Below, one piece after another: positions 53,195-62,102 of a DNA stretch of 64,000 bases. Within the stretch, counting starts at the first letter, position 1. Each line of letters begins with the position of its first letter. Below the pieces are notes generated by a model. That model made no database searches. It was not told where the DNA came from and was given only the letters and a program-made list of their open reading frames with translations. The position numbers and the translations under genes are program-made. Source of the stretch: Bin5 sp965242905 (GTDB lineage: Bacteria > Chloroflexota > Anaerolineae > Caldilineales > Caldilineaceae); assembly GCA_965242905.1 (NCBI GenBank), contig CBDETM010000002.1:1240001-1304000 (forward strand). Direction: 5' to 3'.

Positions 53195-54361
53195 TTAGCC
53201 GCCGTATTCTACCACTGACACGCGATTTCGTTCTACCCAATCCCAGTTGATGTCGACGCCGAGCCCCGGTCCCTGGGGTATGGAGACGTGGCCGTTGGCG
53301 TCGATGGCTTCGAGGTCGTCCACGTAGTCGACGTAGAGGTTGGGTTCGTGGCTGGCTGGGGCTTTGGGGTGGAGGAGGCCCATTTCGTAGTAGTTGGTGT
53401 TGCGGATGGCGGCCATGCACTGTCGCTGGGCGGGGCCGGGGCCGTGGAACTCGAGGTCGATGCCGAGGGCTTCGCAGGCGTGAGCGAGCTTTATGACGCC
53501 GGTGATGCCGTCGTAGCCGACGTCGCCGCGCACGTAGTCGGTGGCGTCGGCGATGGCGAAGTCTATGTGGGGCTCAAGGGAGCGGACGTGCTCGGTCTGC
53601 AGGATGGGTGTGTTGATGAGCTGGCGCAGCTTGCGGTGGGCGAACTGGGAGATGCCGCCGTCGCGGTAGGGGTCTTCGTACCAGAAGAAGCGGTTTTCGT
53701 CGCAGGCCCAGCCGACTTTGACGGCGTCGCCGAAGGTCATGAGCTCGCAGGCGGGGTCGAGCATGAGGTCCATTTTGTCGCCGACGCGTTTGCCGACGGC
53801 GTGGACGTTGGCGACTTCCTGGCTAACGGGTGCGCGGCCCCAGCCGTGGATTTTGAAGGCGGGATAGCCGAGGTCGAGGCAGTGTTCGGCGAAGTCGGCG
53901 AAGGCTTCGGGCGTAGAGAGGCCGTCGGGCTGGTGGTCGCCGTGGTAGGTGCTGGCGTAGCAGGGGACGCTGTCCTTGTAGCCGCCGAGCAGTTTGTAGA
54001 TGGGCTGGTCGTAGAGTTTGCCGGCGATGTCCCAGAGGGCGATGTCGACGGGGGCGAAGCCGATGCGTGCGACCTGGCGGAGGGCGCGTCTGACTTCGGT
54101 GTAGATGAGCTCACGCTGGAGGGCGCTGCGGCCGATGAGGAAGTGGATAAAGGTGGGTAGGGTGGAGTATTCGGCGCCGCCGCCGCCGGCGTACTCGCCG
54201 ACGATGCCCTGGTCGGTCTCGATGCGGAGGATGCTGCCCTGGGTCTTGATACGGCTGCCGGGCTCGTAGACGAGGTTGAAGCCGTGGTAGTCCTTGCCGA
54301 GGTTTACTCGTTCAGATTCGTAGGTATGGATTTCGATTTTGGTGATGATTGGGTCGGCCAT
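53195..54361 (-). CDS. Enolase-superfamily sugar-acid dehydratase
   Basis: A 388-aa mandelate racemase-type enzyme. The first base motif is KIH (Lys170-x-His172), the metal ligands are Asp202 (LDPACEL), Glu229 (WYEDPYRD) and Glu257 (TEHVRS), and the conserved FHGPGP lies near the C-terminus. A KxH site is found in some sugar-acid dehydratases. It differs from the KxK enzyme at 45734, so the two likely act on different compounds. It stands directly upstream of the aldolase gene, consistent with dehydration followed by cleavage. Confidence 0.92.
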   Translation of the reverse strand: MADPIITKIEIHTYESERVNLGKDYHGFNLVYEPGSRIKTQGSILRIETDQGIVGEYAGGGGAEYSTLPTFIHFLIGRSALQRELIYTEVRRALRQVARIGFAPVDIALWDIAGKLYDQPIYKLLGGYKDSVPCYASTYHGDHQPDGLSTPEAFADFAEHCLDLGYPAFKIHGWGRAPVSQEVANVHAVGKRVGDKMDLMLDPACELMTFGDAVKVGWACDENRFFWYEDPYRDGGISQFAHRKLRQLINTPILQTEHVRSLEPHIDFAIADATDYVRGDVGYDGITGVIKLAHACEALGIDLEFHGPGPAQRQCMAAIRNTNYYEMGLLHPKAPASHEPNLYVDYVDDLEAIDANGHVSIPQGPGLGVDINWDWVERNRVSVVEYGG

Positions 54362-54647
54362 GGTTATTCCTTGTGTGGGGTGGAGTTGGGATGTGAAGGC
54401 GGTGCTATTGGGTGCGTTTATGTGCGTGTCCTGGGGCGCGCGGCCAATTGGCAGGGTGCAGGGGGTTGGCGGGAAGGGATTTGCCCTATTTTACACTGAC
54501 TTAGGCGGGTTGGCATTTTGTTGGGGGGTTGTTGTCTGAATCAGGATTTGCGGGATTGAAATGGATTTTCGGGATGGCGGGCGATGGATGGGCAGGGTGC
54601 GGCAGGCAGGACAGGTTGGGGTGGGGCAGTCCGAGGGGAGAATGGGA

Positions 54648-55147
54648 GGGCACCCACAAGGGGTGCCCCTACAGTGTAGAGGCAAGGGGCGCGACGCTAG
54701 CCTTGCTGCTTGTTCAGGAGAATTGGAAAAACGACGTTGGGAGGCGCATTCTACTTCTTTTGTGACGAAGAGGATGCAGGTGGGCCTTCAGAAGGAGGAG
54801 TCGGTGTTTGGGTTTGCACTAGTCTGAATCCGCTGCTCAACTGGTTTGGCGTATTGGTAGGAGGACTCTTGGGGGAATCTTTGCTTCCTTTTGGCTGATA
54901 TCCCCTTCCATTCCAGTGTCTACGGTCATGCTTTTGCATGTTGATTCTCCTCGGGGGAATAGTCCCAGAATTCTACTGTGCTGACTTCGTGAGCAGTTGT
55001 CAGGACACCTTTTTCGCCGGGAACAGACAGTGTTTCTTCTTCATTGATACCATAGATCAATTAGACCGGCGAGTCTCTTTCCTACGAGAATTGTAGTTCA
55101 AGATTAGGGTAATGTACGAGGGCACCCACAAGGGGTGCCCCTACGGG
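54648..55147. repeat. Two GGGCAC palindromic repeats
   Basis: Copies lie at 54648-54671 and 55120-55147, each with GGGCACCCACAAGGGGTGCC followed by CCTAC. They are identical in their core. Confidence 0.85.
54751..54939 (-). CDS. Possible 62-aa hydrophilic small protein, unknown
   Basis: ATG 54939 is preceded by GAGGAGAATCAAC. The product begins MQKHDRRHWNGRGYQPKGS and becomes rich in Pro, Ser and Thr, with no helix-forming or membrane parts. I do not recognise it. The ribosome binding site is the main support. Confidence 0.4.
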   Translation of the reverse strand: MQKHDRRHWNGRGYQPKGSKDSPKSPPTNTPNQLSSGFRLVQTQTPTPPSEGPPASSSSQKK

Positions 55148-55164
55148 ATGCTGCGGATGGGGAG

Positions 55165-55539
55165 TTATGACTGGCGCTGTCGTTTTTGGAACCAGAGATC
55201 CAGGCCGAATGCGGCAAACATGCCGACGAGGAGGGGAAAGAAGTTGTAGGGGGAGTCGGCGGTGAAGAGGGTGAAGGACAGCCATACGGAAAGGCCGATA
55301 ACCGGGATAAAGATGGTGAGCGAGGCCCGCACTTCGGCAGGGGTCTTGCGTTTGTAGATCAGTACATGGATGAAGTAGACGGCGGAGACGGCGATACACA
55401 TGAAGGCGTAGCGCAGGCGGAAGTCGGACTGGAAGTAGGAGCCGCCAATCCAGTCGCCGAGGAGAAGGATTGCGAGGGTCCAGATGAGGCTTGAGTGCAG
55501 GTAAGGGACTTTCCGCCATCTGGCCAAGATTTTGTCCAT
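55165..55539 (-). CDS. Small four-TM membrane protein, paralogue A
   Basis: A 124-aa protein starting at ATG 55539 (MDKILARWRKVPYLH). Hydrophobic segments cover about residues 17-33, 43-60, 72-90 and 97-112, and the C-terminus is basic (FQKRQRQS). The region HVLIYKRKT, GLSVWLSF and FFPLLVGMFAAFG matches the two genes upstream (55674-56051 and 56192-56617). I do not recognise the family. The three genes follow one another on the minus strand. Confidence 0.7.
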   Translation of the reverse strand: MDKILARWRKVPYLHSSLIWTLAILLLGDWIGGSYFQSDFRLRYAFMCIAVSAVYFIHVLIYKRKTPAEVRASLTIFIPVIGLSVWLSFTLFTADSPYNFFPLLVGMFAAFGLDLWFQKRQRQS

Positions 55540-55673
55540 AATCGGTTGTGCCTCCCATTCGTCCCATACAATAGGGCACTGCATTGGAAGTGATGCGTGA
55601 TGAAGATTGGCTCCCTACCTCTTGGGCGAGGCCTGTCCCCGACTGGAGAAAGTCCCGACGCGTGGGGAGATTG

Positions 55674-56051
55674 TCATGCTAGGCGAAACCTTTTGCGAAC
55701 AATGGAATCAACTCCCCATGCGACGAAAAGTCCGGCGACAATGGGAAGATCGCCCAGGAAAGAATTGCCGTCCGAATATGCAAAAGAGACCCATATCCCA
55801 GCACCGAAACCTGCAGCGGCGATTCCCCACGAGAGGAGTTCGTCGCGAAGACTGCGCAACATTACTCGTCTGTAGATAAGGATATGCGCGTATGACGTCG
55901 CCATAGCCGCAGTGACTATGAAGATAGTTTCCAGCCGATCGTCGGACCCGGGAAAGAAGGTATGGTAAATCCATTGCGCGATTACAATACCTGCAAACAT
56001 CCCTAAGAATAGAGCGAGTTTGCCGGGGGTTTCCTTCCAATTGCGAATCAT
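55674..56051 (-). CDS. Small four-TM membrane protein, paralogue B
   Basis: A 125-aa relative of the neighbouring genes: HILIYRRVM, GAGIWVSFAYSDGNSFLGD, LPIVAGLFVAWG, and a basic end VRKRFRLA. The start ATG 56051 directly precedes a hydrophobic N-terminus. Function unknown. Confidence 0.7.
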   Translation of the reverse strand: MIRNWKETPGKLALFLGMFAGIVIAQWIYHTFFPGSDDRLETIFIVTAAMATSYAHILIYRRVMLRSLRDELLSWGIAAAGFGAGIWVSFAYSDGNSFLGDLPIVAGLFVAWGVDSIVRKRFRLA

Positions 56052-56191
56052 TAGTCGTGTGAGATTGTGTCTAGTCTGAAAGGCAGTTCTGTCGACAAAC
56101 AGAGTTCTTGCCGGGACAGAAGGCAGGTTTCAGGGCGTCTGCCGGTAGGTTGAACAACGAACGTCGGTGGCGAAGGTGTGTTCGGGCTGGG
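56052..56191. other. Short gap, nothing seen
   Basis: About 140 bases between paralogues B and C. No feature supported. Confidence 0.4.
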
Positions 56192-56617
56192 CTATGCCTT
56201 GCGATACCATTTGCGGTACAGGGCACATATTCCATCGCCGACGAATGGCCCAATAATGATGGGCAAAACCCCCAAAAAAGAATTCATCTCAAAAAAAGCG
56301 TAGGTAATCAACCAGCCAACTCCAAGGCCCGCATATCTGAGACCAGGCTCTAAGAGGTAGTCACCAAGACCACCCCTCTTGCAGACCAGAATATAGGCGA
56401 GGTGCCCGGGAATGGTCACAATGATGAAGAGATACAGGAACAGAGGGGTGTCGAAATAGCTGTAGGCCATGAAGGCCGCGAGCAAGGCAGCAATAAACAG
56501 CGCAGCCCCAACAGTGATTCCGCCAATCTTCGTCTCAGAGAGGAATTCGGTGGTTCTACAGAGGGCTGAGGCAAGGCTACTCGCAAGCCCTTTTCGTTTT
56601 TGGGGAAAGCTTTGCAT
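56192..56617 (-). CDS. Small four-TM membrane protein, paralogue C
   Basis: A 141-aa relative with a longer N-terminal cytoplasmic segment. Shared features are AYILVCKRGG, GLGVGWLITYAFFEMNSFLG, LPIIIGPFVGDG and a basic end YRKWYRKA. Paralogue C is closest to B in the NSFLGxLPI segment. The tandem arrangement suggests local duplication. Confidence 0.7.
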   Translation of the reverse strand: MQSFPQKRKGLASSLASALCRTTEFLSETKIGGITVGAALFIAALLAAFMAYSYFDTPLFLYLFIIVTIPGHLAYILVCKRGGLGDYLLEPGLRYAGLGVGWLITYAFFEMNSFLGVLPIIIGPFVGDGICALYRKWYRKA

Positions 56618-56645
56618 GATTGGAGGTGCCTTCCAACAGGTGCTG

Positions 56646-57122
56646 CTATGCGTGCAGCACGACCCAGCCGTCTTCGACGGTTACTTCGAAACTTTCGACG
56701 GAGGGGTCTTCTTCTTCGGGCTCGGGTTGCTCGACGGTGACATCGTAGGTGCGGACGCGCAGGCGGTGGGGGTTGAAGACGGAGCGGCCGGTGGCGATGT
56801 CGAATTCCCAACCGTGCCAGGGACAGCGGAGGATTTGGCCGTCGCGTTCCCAGATGATCTCACCGGGGGCGGTGGAGCGGGCGGTGCCGGTGATGGTGCC
56901 GCGGCAGAGGGGGGCGCCCTGGTGGGGGCAGAGGCTGCGGAGGGCGTAGTATTGGCCGTGGACGTTGAAGACGCCGATTGAGCGGCTGCGCACTTCGACG
57001 ATTTTGCGTTCGCCGGGTGGCAGGTCGCTGACGCGGCAGATGGGATTTGGCCTTGTGCCGGTGCGGCGGGGTGAATTGCCGGCGGACGGCTGTGGGAGTT
57101 GCTGCGGACTCTGACTTGACAT
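56646..57122 (-). CDS. Rieske 2Fe-2S protein
   Basis: A 158-aa Rieske-domain protein. ATG 57122 is preceded by GGAGAAGAA; the longer frame upstream is an overlap with the sulfatase gene. Cluster ligands are Cys65-Pro-His67 (LCPHQGAP) and Cys100-Pro-Trp-His103 (CPWHGWEF). It is longer than plain ferredoxins (about 105 aa), having a Pro/Gln-rich N-terminus and an acidic insert near the C-terminus (EQPEPEEEDPS). It probably transfers electrons to an oxygenase not seen here. It follows the sulfatase after 22 bases and is likely cotranscribed. Confidence 0.92.
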   Translation of the reverse strand: MSSQSPQQLPQPSAGNSPRRTGTRPNPICRVSDLPPGERKIVEVRSRSIGVFNVHGQYYALRSLCPHQGAPLCRGTITGTARSTAPGEIIWERDGQILRCPWHGWEFDIATGRSVFNPHRLRVRTYDVTVEQPEPEEEDPSVESFEVTVEDGWVVLHA

Positions 57123-57144
57123 TTCTTCTCCGATGGCGGTCACC

Positions 57145-58545
57145 TCAGTAGGGCCAGGCGCGGGGCAGCGGCCTTTCTGCGGCCAGTAGTTTGCGGCCCA
57201 GTTCGTGACGGGACGCGGCGAGGTCGGAAGCGTAGGCGGGGTCGGCGGAGACGTCGCGGTAGTCGCCCCACTCGGCTGAAAGATCATAGAGGTCTTCGGT
57301 GCCGTCGGCGTGGAGGAGGTAGCGGAAACGCTCGGTGCGGAGTGATTTCCAGCCGGTATGCTCGGTGAGGGCGGAGGCGCCGCCGGGCGCGTCGCCGTGC
57401 AGCCGGGGCAGGAGTGAACTGCCCTGCAGGTGGGGGGGAACCTGGATGCCGGCGAGGTCGAGGATGGTGGGCAGGACGTCGAGCGCTTCGGTGAGGCCTG
57501 AATCTCTGCGGGCGGTGAAGGTGTCGCCGGGCGGCCGGATGAGGAGTGGGACGCGGCTGCACTGGTCGTGGGCGGGGTAGCCTTTGCCGTAGCGAAGGTG
57601 TTCGCCGAGCCATTCGCCGTGGTCGGAGGTGAATATAACGACGGTGTCGTCGGCGATGCCCAGCTCATCAAGCGAGCTGAGCATACGGCCGACGTGAAGG
57701 TCCACCTCGCTGATCTGGCCGTAGTAGCCCTGCCGGGCGAGCCGCAATTCGTCATCGGGGAAGTTCTGCGGCCCGCGTTGCGACTCGATCTCCTGTGGGA
57801 AGGTCGGGAGCTGGAGGGAGTCGCGATCGTAGAGGTCGAAGTAGTGCTGGGGCGCGACCCAGGGGGAGTGGGGGGAGTAGATGCCGGCGACGCAGAGGAA
57901 GGGCTGGCCGGTGCGGGCCTGGTGGCGCATAAACTCGATGGACTGCTCGGCGACGAAGGCGGTGTGGGTCATGTCGTCGCGGCAGCGGGAGGCGAGAGGT
58001 TCTATGGGAAAGCGTTCGGCCGGGTGTTCGATGCCGTCCTCTATTCCCATGGCCGCCTGCCAGATTTCGGACATGGGGGCCTGGCCGAGGCTGACGTGGG
58101 GGAGCTGGTCGGGGGCAAGGCGGCGGACCCAGGCGCGGTAAGCATCTTCGTAAGAGCCGGGCTCGTCGGAGATTTCCAGGTGATCGAAGCCGTAGGGCGG
58201 GTGATAGGTACGGTGATCGCGGTTGGCGTGGGGCTGGAAATGGAGTTTGCCGATGTTGGCGGAACGGTAGCCGTAGGGGGCGAGGAGGCGGGGCAGGGTG
58301 ACGGTATCTTCGGGCACGGGCACGCCCATGTGGGTGATGCCGAGGGTGGAGGGATATTGCCCGGTGAGAAAGCTGAGGCGGCTGGGCATGCATACGGGAT
58401 TCTGCACGAAACAGCGGTCGAAGTTGACGCTCTGGTTTGCCAGTCTGTCGAGGTGGGGCGTGTGGATGTCGGGATTGCCGTTGACGCCTAGGCCGTCCCA
58501 GCGCTGCTGGTCGGTGTAGATGATGAGGAAGTTGGGACGGCGCAT
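57145..58545 (-). CDS. Sulfatase (formylglycine-dependent)
   Basis: A 466-aa type I sulfatase with FGly motif CMPSRLSFLTGQ (Cys52, the canonical CxPSR), metal ligands in YTDQQRWD and FTSDHGEWLGEH, and PHSPW. It differs clearly from the sulfatase at 50631 (CxPAR). The N-terminus MRRPNFLIIYTDQQ starts at the first strand of the fold, so no signal peptide. Hydrolyses a sulfate ester or possibly a phosphonate monoester. Confidence 0.94.
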   Translation of the reverse strand: MRRPNFLIIYTDQQRWDGLGVNGNPDIHTPHLDRLANQSVNFDRCFVQNPVCMPSRLSFLTGQYPSTLGITHMGVPVPEDTVTLPRLLAPYGYRSANIGKLHFQPHANRDHRTYHPPYGFDHLEISDEPGSYEDAYRAWVRRLAPDQLPHVSLGQAPMSEIWQAAMGIEDGIEHPAERFPIEPLASRCRDDMTHTAFVAEQSIEFMRHQARTGQPFLCVAGIYSPHSPWVAPQHYFDLYDRDSLQLPTFPQEIESQRGPQNFPDDELRLARQGYYGQISEVDLHVGRMLSSLDELGIADDTVVIFTSDHGEWLGEHLRYGKGYPAHDQCSRVPLLIRPPGDTFTARRDSGLTEALDVLPTILDLAGIQVPPHLQGSSLLPRLHGDAPGGASALTEHTGWKSLRTERFRYLLHADGTEDLYDLSAEWGDYRDVSADPAYASDLAASRHELGRKLLAAERPLPRAWPY

Positions 58546-59154
58546 GGGGCTGGTCTCCTGCGAGATTGGATCGGGTCTGCGTAGGGACTACTCTACTATA
58601 CGTGTTCTTCTGTTCGCAATCTTTGTCAGCAGGGTGTGCGGTCCGGAATGGGGTGCGAGAGAGGGCACCCACAAGGGATGCCCCTACGGTGGGATGCGGC
58701 AGGTTGGCGCAGTTGAGGACGGCAGCCCTGGGCACGCACAAGGGGTGCCCCTACGGGGATCTGACGGGACTGTTGGGACGTGGGGTGGCGGAATTCTTTC
58801 GGTTGGGCACCTGTTACCAATATTTACACCAGGTCGATGAGGCGTGTTGTAGGAGAGGGGGCGTTGCGGGGGCGGAGCCCCCGCACAAGGGAGGGCCGAA
58901 TAGGCCCGACCGCCCGGAACTGCAGGGGTTAGGGGTCAGAGACGGCGCTGCCTCTGATTCAGATTTGCGCGAGATGGGTCCGGCTCCGGTGCTAGTGGAG
59001 GCATGGGGAAGGTTGCCTCCGTTTTGGGAGGCAGCCGATGGAAAAGGGGCGTTTACGCGAATGTACCTTTGGTGCTAGTATGAATTTTGCTTTGGAGGTC
59101 CGGGATGAACTCCTTTCAAACAGCGTCGGTTTCCGGGAAAGCGAGGAGCAGAGC
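58546..59154. repeat. Gap with two GGGCAC palindromes and copy d of the ~120-bp repeat
   Basis: Palindromes occur at 58663-58689 and 58730-58758. Copy d (58847-58913) covers only the second half of the dispersed repeat, from TTGTAGGAGAGGG to GACCGC. No gene is evident before 59155. Confidence 0.7.
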
Positions 59155-60126
59155 ATGATACGCGTAACCAAGCCCGAGGGATTTGGAAATATCGTACTGG
59201 AAGAGGTCCCGATACCGCCTGTGGGGCCGAACGAGGTGCGGGTGCGGAGCAAGGTCAGTCTGATCAGCCGGGGATCGGAGATCCTGCGGCGCTATATGCA
59301 CGAGGAGGCGATCGATCCGAGGATTATGGGTTACTCGCTGGCGGGCGTGGTGGACGCGGTGGGGAGCGAGGCGGCAGAGCGTTTCCAGCCGGGGGACCGG
59401 GTGATGGCGTCGGCGCCGCATGCGCAGTATGTGGTGCAGCCGATCGACTCGGAGATCGGGCCGCGGGTTTGGCCTCTGCCGGACGACATATCGTTTGAGG
59501 AGGCTACATTTCTGCCGCTGGCGAAGAGCGGGGTTACGTGGGCGGCGTCGCCGGGGATACGGCCCAGTCATACGATCGTGATCATGGGGCAGGGACTGGT
59601 GGGCAACCTGGTGCTGCAGGGGGTCCGGCAGCATCTTTGTGAGCAGGTAGTCGTGGTGGATGCGATCGCCAAACGCTGCCAGATGGGCCTGATTTTCGGT
59701 GCGGACCACGCAATCGACGTCAATGAGACGGACCCGGTGGAGCGGGTAATGGAGCTGACGGACGGGCGGGGCGCGGACATTGTGTTTGAGTGTGTGGGCG
59801 GTGCGCCGGGGCTGACATCGTTTGCGCAGGCCCAGGAGATGGTGTGCGACGGGGGAACGCTGCATCTGATCGGGCTGTATCACGGGCAGCCGTTGCCGCT
59901 GGACGCGGGCAAGATCCAGCGGAGGCGTCTGATTGGGGGCTATTACGGCGAGGATCCGCCTGAGTACATGCTGGCGCGGACGGTTGAACTGATGCGGGAA
60001 GGGCGTATCCGCGTGGAGCCTCTGGTCAGCCACCGTTTTCCGTATCAGGAGGCCAAAGAGGCGTTCGATCTGCTGTATGGACGGTTGGCGGAGGCGATGG
60101 GCGTGCTGTTGGTGTGGGAGGAGTGA
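59155..60126 (+). CDS. Zinc-independent medium-chain dehydrogenase
   Basis: A 323-aa MDR-superfamily oxidoreductase. The ATG at 59155 follows GAGGAG and begins the conserved MIRVTKPEGFGNIVL; earlier in-frame codons lack support. The position of the catalytic cysteine is Ser (VSLISRGSE), so no catalytic zinc is expected. The Rossmann motif is IMGQGLVGNLVLQG with GADHAIDVNE and VFECVGG. It resembles reductases acting on sugars or quinones. It is 215 bases ahead of the gamma-glutamyltransferase gene on the same strand. Confidence 0.9.
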   Translation: MIRVTKPEGFGNIVLEEVPIPPVGPNEVRVRSKVSLISRGSEILRRYMHEEAIDPRIMGYSLAGVVDAVGSEAAERFQPGDRVMASAPHAQYVVQPIDSEIGPRVWPLPDDISFEEATFLPLAKSGVTWAASPGIRPSHTIVIMGQGLVGNLVLQGVRQHLCEQVVVVDAIAKRCQMGLIFGADHAIDVNETDPVERVMELTDGRGADIVFECVGGAPGLTSFAQAQEMVCDGGTLHLIGLYHGQPLPLDAGKIQRRRLIGGYYGEDPPEYMLARTVELMREGRIRVEPLVSHRFPYQEAKEAFDLLYGRLAEAMGVLLVWEE

Positions 60127-60341
60127 GAAGCGGGGGCCTTGGTGCGTTCATTTTAAAAGCGCGCTATTTGCGTATTGCGTAGAAGCGACGAGAAATCGAT
60201 GCGCAATCAGCTCGAAAGGCCTCGGGGCAGGAGAGGAATTGCACAAGATAACTCAAGATCGGTCTCAGTTGGACCGTTCCTCATTGGAAGTTTATAGCCA
60301 AGAAATAGAGATCCCTAAAACCAGTTGCAAGGAGAGAACCG

Positions 60342-61979
60342 ATGTCCTTTTCTGCCAAAGGAATCGTTCATCGCTCGACGGTGACGGGCCGGCGAGGCAT
60401 GATCGCTTCGGCGCATCCGCTGGCTTCGCTGGCGGGGGTGCGCATCATGATGGAAGGCGGCAACGCGATCGACGCAATTGTGGCGGTGGCGGCGGCGCTG
60501 AATGTGGTGGAGCCGTACATGTCGGGGCTGGGGGGCGACGGGTACATGCATATCTACTCGGCGCGCGAGCAGGAGCATACGATCCTGGACTATATGGGGC
60601 GCGCGCCGTACGGGGCGACTTTTGAAGAGGTGGGCAGTGCGGAGAGCCGGGCGCGGGGGCCGCGTTCGCCGCTGGTTCCGGGTTCGTGCGGGGGCTGGCT
60701 GGCGGCGCTGGAGCGGTTCGGGACGATGGATGCAGCCACGGTCTTTGAGCCGGCGATCGAGTATGCAGAGCATGGTTTTCCACTGACGGTGAAGAACGCC
60801 GAGTTCACGGATTTCAACGTGCCGGAGATGCTGAAGTACCCGGCGACGGTGGAGGCGTATTTGCCGCATGGGCGGGCGCCGGTTGCGGGTGAACTGATGA
60901 TACAGCCTGACCTGGCGAAGAGCATGCGCGCCATCGCCGAGGGCGGGGCGGATGTCTTTTACCGGGGCGAGATTGGGGACAGGCTTGTTCGTTACATGGA
61001 GGAGAACGGGGGGCTGATCACGCACCGGGACCTGGAGGATTTTGCGGTTGAGTGGCAGGAGCCGGTTTCGGTCTCGTACCGGGGCTTCCGTGTGTATGCG
61101 CCGCCGCCGCCGTGCCAGGCGGTGCAGTATCTGGAGACGCTGAACATCATGGAGGGCTTCGACGTGGCGGAGATGGGCCACAACCGTGCGGGGACGTTGC
61201 ACCGGTTTATCGAGGCGGCGAAGCTGGCGCAGGCGGACAGGGCCGAGTATACGGGGCTTGAGGACGTGCCCACGGCCGGTCTGTTGTCGAAGGAGTATGC
61301 GGCGCAGCGCCGGGCGGAGATCGGCTCGCAGGCGCGGCCCTCGGGCGGTGAACGGTATACGTCGGCGAAGATGGAGGACGAGGTGCTGGCAGGTGACCCG
61401 CGGCGGTGGATGCGCACCGAGTGCACGACGCACTTCAGTGCGATCGACGCGGCGGGCAACGCGGTGGCGATCACACAGAGTCTGGGGGCCGGTTTTGGGT
61501 CGGCGGTGGTTGTACCGGGAACGGGGATTGCACTGAATAATTTCCTGAACTGGTTTGACGGCGATCCGCAGAGCCCGAATGTGATTGCGCCGGGGCGGAA
61601 GATCGAGATGTGCATGTCGCCGGCGCAGGTGTGGGACGAGCAGGGGCTGCGTTTTCTGATCGGGACGCCGGGGAGCTACGGGATTCTGCAGACGACGCCG
61701 CAGATGATCATGAACGTCATCGATCATGATTTGAACATACAGGCCGCGATCGAAGCGCCGCGGGTGAAGGCGACGTCGCCGGGTACGCAGGTGGATGTTG
61801 AGACGCGGATTGGTGAGGATGTCCTGCTGGAGCTGACGCAGATGGGCCACCGGCTCAACCGGCTGGGGCCATGGAACGCGGAGGTCGGGGGCGGGCAGGG
61901 CATCATGGTCGATCCTGAGAGCGGCGGGTTCATGGGCGGAGCGGACCCGCGGCGGGACGGGTATGCGCTTGGATGGTGA
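60342..61979 (+). CDS. Gamma-glutamyltransferase family protein
   Basis: A 545-aa N-terminal-nucleophile hydrolase. The nucleophilic Thr362 is in CTTHFSAIDAAGNAVA, where autocleavage would separate large and small subunits; the family-typical GGNAIDA (39-45), SGLGGDGY and GTPGSYGI-like motifs are present. No signal peptide is seen. Members of this group cleave gamma-glutamyl amides or other acylated amino acids; some act as acylases. The ribosome binding site is AAGGAGAG. Its 3' neighbour, on the other strand, is the desuccinylase-like gene. Confidence 0.92.
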   Translation: MSFSAKGIVHRSTVTGRRGMIASAHPLASLAGVRIMMEGGNAIDAIVAVAAALNVVEPYMSGLGGDGYMHIYSAREQEHTILDYMGRAPYGATFEEVGSAESRARGPRSPLVPGSCGGWLAALERFGTMDAATVFEPAIEYAEHGFPLTVKNAEFTDFNVPEMLKYPATVEAYLPHGRAPVAGELMIQPDLAKSMRAIAEGGADVFYRGEIGDRLVRYMEENGGLITHRDLEDFAVEWQEPVSVSYRGFRVYAPPPPCQAVQYLETLNIMEGFDVAEMGHNRAGTLHRFIEAAKLAQADRAEYTGLEDVPTAGLLSKEYAAQRRAEIGSQARPSGGERYTSAKMEDEVLAGDPRRWMRTECTTHFSAIDAAGNAVAITQSLGAGFGSAVVVPGTGIALNNFLNWFDGDPQSPNVIAPGRKIEMCMSPAQVWDEQGLRFLIGTPGSYGILQTTPQMIMNVIDHDLNIQAAIEAPRVKATSPGTQVDVETRIGEDVLLELTQMGHRLNRLGPWNAEVGGGQGIMVDPESGGFMGGADPRRDGYALGW

Positions 61980-62102
61980 AGGCCAGGGGCTAGGGGTTAG
62001 GGGTTAGTAGCTTTTAGTAGTCAGTTTTAAGTTTTTAGTGAACGGCAGTGGGTGTACCGGGCTAAAGGGGATCGATGGCCCGGTAACCCCCGAGGCATTG
62101 GG
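61980..62102. repeat. GGGGTTAGGGGTTAG and TTTTAG runs
   Basis: The sequence GGCTAGGGGTTAGGGGTTAG and TTTTAGTAGTCAGTTTTAAG resembles the run at 12740-12810. No gene. Confidence 0.65.

Larger units (their letters stand above)
54362..55164. other. Gap with two GGGCAC palindromes and one small possible gene
   Basis: About 800 bases. Palindromes occur at 54648-54671 and 55120-55147. A small reading frame with a good ribosome binding site is at 54751-54939. Otherwise nothing is seen. Confidence 0.5.

Noticed and set aside
57123..57755. N-terminal extension of the Rieske gene
   Set aside because: It overlaps the sulfatase coding sequence in another frame; the GGAGAAGAA-preceded ATG at 57122 is the better start.
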